The notes under the pieces are model-generated. The model was not told where the DNA came from. It did no database searches and was given only the letters and a program-made list of their open reading frames with translations. This document shows, piece after piece, positions 58,750 through 64,000 of a DNA stretch of 64,000 nucleotides. A program made the translations under genes and the position numbers. Within the stretch, counting starts at the first letter, position 1, and every line of letters begins with the position of its first letter. Source of the DNA: Amblyornis subalaris (lineage: Eukaryota > Chordata > Aves > Passeriformes > Ptilonorhynchidae); assembly GCA_018881555.1 (NCBI GenBank), contig JACAXG010000028.1:654006-718005 (forward strand), read 5' to 3'.

Positions 58750-59480
58750 TNTCCGCCCCTGTGCCCCTCGCCCCCATGCCCTCAGGACCCGCCGGCCCCA
58801 GCGGAGCTGTGCCGGCACCTCCGTCACGGCATCCCCGGCTGCAGCGGCAATCTCTTCCCCCGGCAGCGAGGAATGTGCAGCGCTGCAGCAGCCCGGCGCT
58901 CAGAGGGGACGCTTGTTCCGAAAGCTCATTAATCTTTAACAGAGCGTTTGGGTTAATTTGGAAGGTTACTCACCCGTCAGCGTGCAGGGATCCCGACGGG
59001 AGCGCTCCTCCTGCGCGCGCCGCAGCCTTCGTGGGGAGGAGAGAGGAGAAATGAAACCTCCGCGGGAGCGCAGCGCACTCGCGTCCCTCGCCCGGGGCTG
59101 GGGAGCGGCCGGCGGCGTGCCCGGCTCACCGGGCTCGGGAACATCCCGCAGCCAGACCCCGCCGCACCGAGAGAAGCCCCCGGCCTCGCCCGCTCGTCCC
59201 GGGCCGGGATACTGACCTGGCCTGGGCTCCGCTGCCGCGGGCGGCGGGCGCGGGGCCGCGGGCGCNGCGCGGGGCTCGGGGCGCATGGCNGGGGGCTCGG
59301 CGGCGGCNGGACCCCCCGGCGGCTCCGCGGCTCCCGCTGCTGCTGGCAGCGCCTGTGCCGCCGCTCCGCCCGCGCTCGCCCTCGCCATCGCCGTCCCGGC
59401 GCTGCGGCCGCTCACGGAACGGATCCTAAATCAAAACGACGCCCGTGCAGCGCTCCAGCCGCTTCCCTGGCTTGGGCACG
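58750..59480. promoter_or_regulatory. Second CpG island, unassigned
   Basis: CpG-dense across about 730 bp, strongest from 58,980 to 59,420. The composition is like the TNRC6A promoter island, so a promoter is likely. A possible minus-strand first exon lies within it. No gene could be named. Confidence 0.5.
59217..59388 (-). CDS. Possible first coding exon of an unidentified gene
   Basis: On the minus strand an ATG in good context (GGCGATGGCG) opens 57 codons, starting MARASAGGAAAQALPAAAGA, and runs into a consensus donor CAG/GTCAGT. The peptide is low-complexity Ala/Pro, and three ambiguous bases (59,266, 59,290, 59,308) make the frame uncertain. No downstream exon was recognised to the left. 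It may be non-coding or chance. Confidence 0.2.
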
Positions 59481-59499
59481 GCTCCGGATTTGGATTTAG

Positions 59500-59790
59500 C
59501 ATCTACTGAGCCAAGTCCTCGGTGCATTCTGTGTTAAATAACTAAGGTTAATTTGATTTGATGCACCACTTCATTACCATAAACAGCTCACAGTGTGTCA
59601 GTCCTCTGTAATTATGGTTCCCTACAGCCGGCATCTTGTTCATTTTCCATCAGTGCTGGAGCTTCCCTGTGATCCCCTCCCAGCCAAGCCCTCCTGCCTG
59701 AACTCCCCCCAACAGTAATTAGGTGTCATTTATCCTGCAGTTGACGGTTACACTCATTTGCAAAAATAGGGGCAAGGATATTAAATTTAC
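59500..59790. other. Candidate conserved noncoding block
   Basis: AT-rich sequence next to the CpG island, including TTAAATAACTAAGGTTAATT and GTAATTAGGTGTCATT. Nothing coding seen. Confidence 0.25.
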
Positions 59791-61225
59791 TTTTCATTGC
59801 AGCCACACTTGCCTCTGGTGGCTGAGACAAAGCTNTGTGTGGAGGCGGCCGGTGGGGAGCAGGGATGCTCCGAAGGGAGGGTGCTCTGGCGGGGGAATGG
59901 ACGGTGGGGAGCCCCGGGGAATCCCGGCAGCGATGGGTCAGGCTCAGCAGTGCCCTCAGAGAGGCAGAGGGCAAGGCATGGTGCCAGTCACTGCTAGGTG
60001 GGACTTCTGCCCCTGCTCCTGCTGCCAGGGAGGAGCTGCTCTGCCACAACCACCAGCACGAGACCGGCACAGATCACAGCCCACACAGAGCAAAGCGAAT
60101 GCACAGAGCCACCACCAACACCTGTCTCCACCTTGGCCCTTTTTGGCCACCAGTGCCTTTGCCAAGGTGGGCACTGATGCCCTCTTCCTCGGCTGCATCT
60201 TTCCTCGGGAGTGCAGGAACAGCTGGGAGCCAGGGACGAGGATGGGCACTCCAGGCTGTCCCTGTGCTGCTGGAGCAGAGAATGGGGCTGCCTGTGCTGA
60301 TCTCCCCATCTGCCATGCTGGAGACATTTGCCATCTATTTTGCTTGACAGCAGACTCCAGTGTTTGGAATCTCCCTTATTTGCAGCTACAGAAACCCGAC
60401 CACACTGGCCCATCCCACAGCGAAGGTGGTGGGACAAATCCCCCAGCTCCACATGTTCAGAACACACCGGCCTGCTGGAACCTGGCAGAAATCTGGAAAC
60501 TGATGAACCAACAGCACAGAGAAATCCAAAAGCATCACACTGTGACTGTGGGTAGAGCTACAGATGCCATGACTGGCCTGACTCACAGTGGCAAAGCTTA
60601 GGAACCCAAAGAATACGGCAGCAGCCCTGCCCTGTGCCNAGTAACGCTGCTCCTAGTGCCAGCACCGGAGAGTGGGACACTGTAGGATGAGGATATCTAG
60701 GATAGAAGAGGAATACCCAGTATAAAAGAAGAATACCTGGTAAATGACAGTACGCCACAGGAATACCCAATGTCCAAGCAGAATAGCCAGTACACAAGAG
60801 GAACACCCAGTACACAGGAGGAAAACCCAGTACACAAGAGGACTACCCTGTACGGAAGTGGCATACCCAGTACACAGATGAATCCACCAGCAGAGCCCTG
60901 TCTCCTGGCTGCAGGCTGGGCTCCATCTGCTCCTGCTGCCCAGAAGAGCCAGTGGTGGCTGTGGACCCATCCCCGGNGGGTTCCCGTGAAGCGCCCCAGG
61001 CTGGCCACCCCCCACTGCTCCCCTGGGCCGGGCAGTGCTGAGGCTCCGTCCCTCCTCACCCAGCTGAGCTCCCTGGCACGAGCAGGTCCTGCTCCTCACA
61101 GAGCAAACGCAGAGCTCACCCGCCAGGCNCGCTCAGCGATCCTTTCTGGGGTTTTTAATCGGAATATCCCCGGAGCTGAAGCCATGGTGTTTGCACAGGC
61201 GGCGGCACTAGCGGGGCACTGGGCT
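59791..61225. other. Intergenic with minisatellite
   Basis: GC-rich sequence around the 20-bp minisatellite. No gene recognised. Confidence 0.6.
60709..60878. repeat. 20-bp minisatellite, about 8 units
   Basis: Units resembling AGGAATACCCAGTACACAAG recur about every 20 bp. The copies are diverged from each other at several positions, and one longer irregular spacer (around 60,730-60,758) interrupts the array. It lies in intergenic DNA. Confidence 0.85.
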
Positions 61226-61228
61226 GTG

Positions 61229-61420
61229 ACAATATAAAATAGATATTGTTAAAAGCCACTTAAGCNTTTCCAGGGGAGGATTGCGGACCCCCGGAGCAGA
61301 GCCCGGGGGACGGCCCTTTATTGCCATTGTGACCAGGTCAGTTACTCCAGAACCCAGCAAATTATTTATGAGGTGCTTGGCCTGTTAAAACATTAACACA
61401 TCCATCACCTTGCTGCTGAT
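61229..61420. other. Candidate conserved noncoding block with inverted repeat
   Basis: Starts with a perfect 7-bp inverted repeat (ACAATAT, 7-bp spacer, ATATTGT at 61,229-61,249), followed by AT-rich unique sequence. Confidence 0.25.
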
Positions 61421-64000
61421 CTCACTCCTGCCTTCACGGCACCGTGTTGGGCTTGGGAATTTACTGGCAATTGCTTTGCTCCAAAACTGTATTTGGAAGG
61501 AAATCCCCACCCCCAGCTCTCACTGTGACAGAGTTACAGCAGGACCTGCCAGCTCCTCCAAACTCCCTGAGACCACTTTCCCTTCTGGTTTTGTTTTTGC
61601 TCCTGTCGCCTTGCTGCACGGTTTAAACAAAGGTACAAATTAGGTCTTTAATTTGCAGAGAAGCTTCAGAGCAGTAAAAATCAAACTTAGCCATTACAAC
61701 CAGGATCTCGACCTGCCCTTTAAGTGCGAGTGCTGGCAGTGGCAGCGGGGGTGAGCCAGCCCAGCCTCTCCTCTGAAACTGATAAAGCATCGAATCTGGA
61801 GGATAAATGGGCTGTTACAGCTGTGGGCACCCCGTGGTGACAATCTAGCAGGGAGAGGCAGATAGTGNGTTTCGGGAAGTGGGGGCATTTATTTCTGTTT
61901 GTCAAGACACAGGAAAGATGGAGAACATACAAGGAAGGGGAATTAGTGTCTTAATCTACTGGGTTTACCCTCGTGCCTTTTTTCAATGCCTTTGGCTACT
62001 CATTTTCCTGCATCTGATATTTTATTACCACATCTTTTATGACATTCCCAGATACTTATTAAATCAAAAGGGAGAGCTCTGCTTTGTGTGCCAATGGTTT
62101 GATGGGGATCTCAGAGACCTGGCAGAATGGCTGGGGATGCCTGCAGAGGGGGTCTGGACCCAGCAGTCCCCTGGCTGGTGGGGAGCCTGGGAGGGGAGCG
62201 GGTGCGCCAGCCCTGCTCATTTGGGTGAGAGAAGAAGGAGGAGGAATAAAACCACAGTCCAAGGAGTGCTGGGCAGACCCTGGCAGNTCACACTGCTCCT
62301 CTTGCCACAGCCCCTCTGGCTAGGGGGCCCATCCACCCCTGTCCCACATCGGGTCAAAGGCCGCATGAACCATCCCCAGAACTGGCTGCTGTCCCCTCTG
62401 CGATGGACAAAGAGCTGCTGCGAAGAGGGAAGGAAGAAGCTGCTCTCCACATCCACAGGTCGGGAAGCAGCTGGTGTGGATCACCATGAGGACACTCAGC
62501 TTTAGCTGAATGGACTGTGCCAAACCTGGAACTCCATCGTGGCACGTCTTCCTGAGGCAGGAGCCAGGATGAGACCATGCCCCGTGGGCTCCTTCCCCCT
62601 GTCAGCACCCTGAAGGTGCCCTGCATGTCACCCACGTGGCAGAGACAGCCTGCTTGCCCTGGCCCTGTCCCTNCCGGCCCCCCTGGGCTGCAGGCAGCAA
62701 ACTCTCCATTTGCTGGGGGCCTTAATTACCAACCATTTGTTCACAGCCTCTGATGAACTTCTCCTTAATTCCCCAAGCTGTCCGTGAGGGCTGCTCTCCT
62801 GTGCTTCCTTGGCTCTGAGTTTTGCAGAGGGAAACTCTGCAAAGGGCTGGGAAACTCGGGGTCCTGGACAGGTCTGTCAGCAGAGTCCTGGTGTCCTGCA
62901 GAGTTCAGGTCTCCTGTTTGGAGGTTTAGTGTTGGCAGCTCGTGCAGCTCTGAAGCAAACTCAAGCAGAAACAGCGGTGGGAGCCTGGCAGCACAAGGTC
63001 TGTGTGGATGGAGCACCTGGGAGAACTGCAGTGTGACAGTCAGGAAGGTTCCGTGGGAACATTTTGAGGAACAATCCGGGCTCTGGTCCTGGAGGAAGCT
63101 CCTGGAGGAAGGTCCCTGGTCCTGGAGGGAGATTCCGGGGCAGGGTCCCTGGCGTTGGCACCTAGCTGGCTGCTGGAGGGTGGCTGCCCCCTCTCTTTGC
63201 ATCAGGTATCTTCCCAGCTCTGCAGCTCCCAGCTCCTTAGGAGAGATTGGCACGTGAACCACACCGGAAGCAGCAATAGAGCCTGGAAGAGAAGCACCCG
63301 GGGCAGCCCNGAAGCCTCGTGAACCCTGGGGAGCAATGGCAGTGGAGCACAGAGCGACAGGGCTGGGCCCAGCGCTGTTGGCCCCAGAGCTGGGAGGGAA
63401 GTAATGGGAGCAAGGAGGAGGAGAGGGGAGGAAGCTTCCCTGCATGGGTGGGCTCTGGGCTTTGTGATTTGAGGAGTTGATGCAGAGCTGCCCCACTTGC
63501 CGGCCAGCACAGCTGGNGCACAGCTGGAGATTGGCACCCAGGAGTGGCCCTGACCCCCGAGACACGATGCTGCTGTCCTGGCGCCCGACAGGAGCTGTGC
63601 CCGCAGCTACAGCTGAGACCCCACAGGCTGGGTGTGCAACACGGGGGCTGCANGGCACGTGGGGGACGCCAAGCTGGCACCGGGGTTTCCACCACATCCT
63701 CTCCCTCATACTTATCTCACTTCTACCACAGGGGAACATTCACAGGAGCAGGTTTTGATGGGAGCGGAATTCCTGCCATGAAACTATTACNGAGCCAATT
63801 AAATCCAATAAAAATCCAGGATGTGAGCAAAGTGCTGCGGGAGAGCAGAGGAGCGAGCTGGGGCCGGTGACTGGTTGGTGTGTTCAGGGACAGCTGCCTG
63901 CCAGGCAGAGACAATCTGTGTGAGCAGCAGGGAAAAATCATCCTCCGGCAGCGCCACCGCGGTCCCTCTGATGGAATTAAACAGGAGCTGGACTTGGGAG
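61421..64000. other. Intergenic to window end, no gene recognised
   Basis: Mixed composition. An AT-rich patch at 61,930-62,090 and a degenerate repeat of CCTGGAGG-type units at 63,075-63,150 are the only structure I see. Confidence 0.55.

Noticed and set aside
59723..60601. A 292-codon plus-strand frame
   Set aside because: It contains an ambiguous base, has no family resemblance and its composition follows the underlying GC content.
61879..62505. A 208-codon plus-strand frame with a hydrophobic stretch (FFQCLWLLIFLHLIFYYHIF)
   Set aside because: The hydrophobic run comes from an AT-rich block. The rest is compositionally different, an ambiguous base interrupts it, and nothing resembles a known membrane protein.
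62765..63739. A 324-codon open frame on the minus strand
   Set aside because: It crosses several ambiguous bases that are read as X, has low-complexity Pro/Ser composition, resembles no known family and has no promoter or splice context. Long chance frames are expected in this GC-rich DNA.
41806..64000. The expected upstream neighbour RBBP6 or other genes of the human 16p12 block
   Set aside because: No RBBP6, CACNG3 or other recognisable exons were found on either strand. They may lie further right or the order may differ in this lineage.
1..64000. CRISPR arrays, operons, prophage or bacterial gene clusters
   Set aside because: The sequence is clearly vertebrate: spliced exons, CpG-island promoter and CR1 elements, with no regularly spaced direct repeats and no prokaryotic coding density.

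Overview
The window is vertebrate nuclear DNA, almost certainly from a bird. Three independent signs support this. A large gene with vertebrate-type exons and introns fills the left 41 kb. Several truncated CR1 LINE 3' ends carry the octamer-like tail typical of avian and reptilian genomes. The introns are compact, and there is no mammalian Alu, L1 or B1 sequence. The species cannot be named from the sequence.

Positions 1-41,100 hold TNRC6A (GW182 family) on the minus strand. I could place 21 coding exons with canonical splice sites and consistent reading phase. They encode about 1,722 residues, from the initiator methionine at 40,906 to the exon that ends at 488. The remaining C-terminus, including the RRM and the last CCR4-NOT-binding tail, lies beyond the left edge. 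The layout runs right to left: CpG-island promoter and a 5-nt coding part of exon 1; short exons 2-4 (charged coiled coil); exon 5; a probable 48-nt cassette exon; a 2.6-kb exon 6 holding most GW/WG repeats and the Argonaute hook; then exons 7-21 with the remaining GW repeats, a Q-rich stretch and the PAM2-like PABP-binding motif. The protein is the scaffold of miRNA silencing: it binds Argonaute through tryptophans and recruits PABPC and the deadenylases.

Between introns 5 and 4 there is a 0.6-kb CR1 LINE fragment at 20.5-21.1 kb. Immediately upstream of the TNRC6A CpG island, two CR1 fragments lie tail to tail (41.2-41.8 kb).

Positions 41.8-64 kb are GC-richer, apparently intergenic DNA. 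It has no gene I can identify. It alternates GC-rich stretches with AT-rich blocks rich in TAATTA-type motifs that look like candidate conserved regulatory elements. It also holds a 20-bp minisatellite (60.7-60.9 kb) and a second CpG island (58.75-59.48 kb) with an unassigned possible first exon on the minus strand. Isolated single N bases are much denser in this half, so open reading frames there are unreliable.

No novel system such as a mobile defence island or gene cluster is visible. The most useful new observations concern TNRC6A itself: the cassette exon, a tandem (NAGNAG) acceptor, loss of the glutamine tract and an upstream ORF. The promoter-proximal CR1 pair is the other one.
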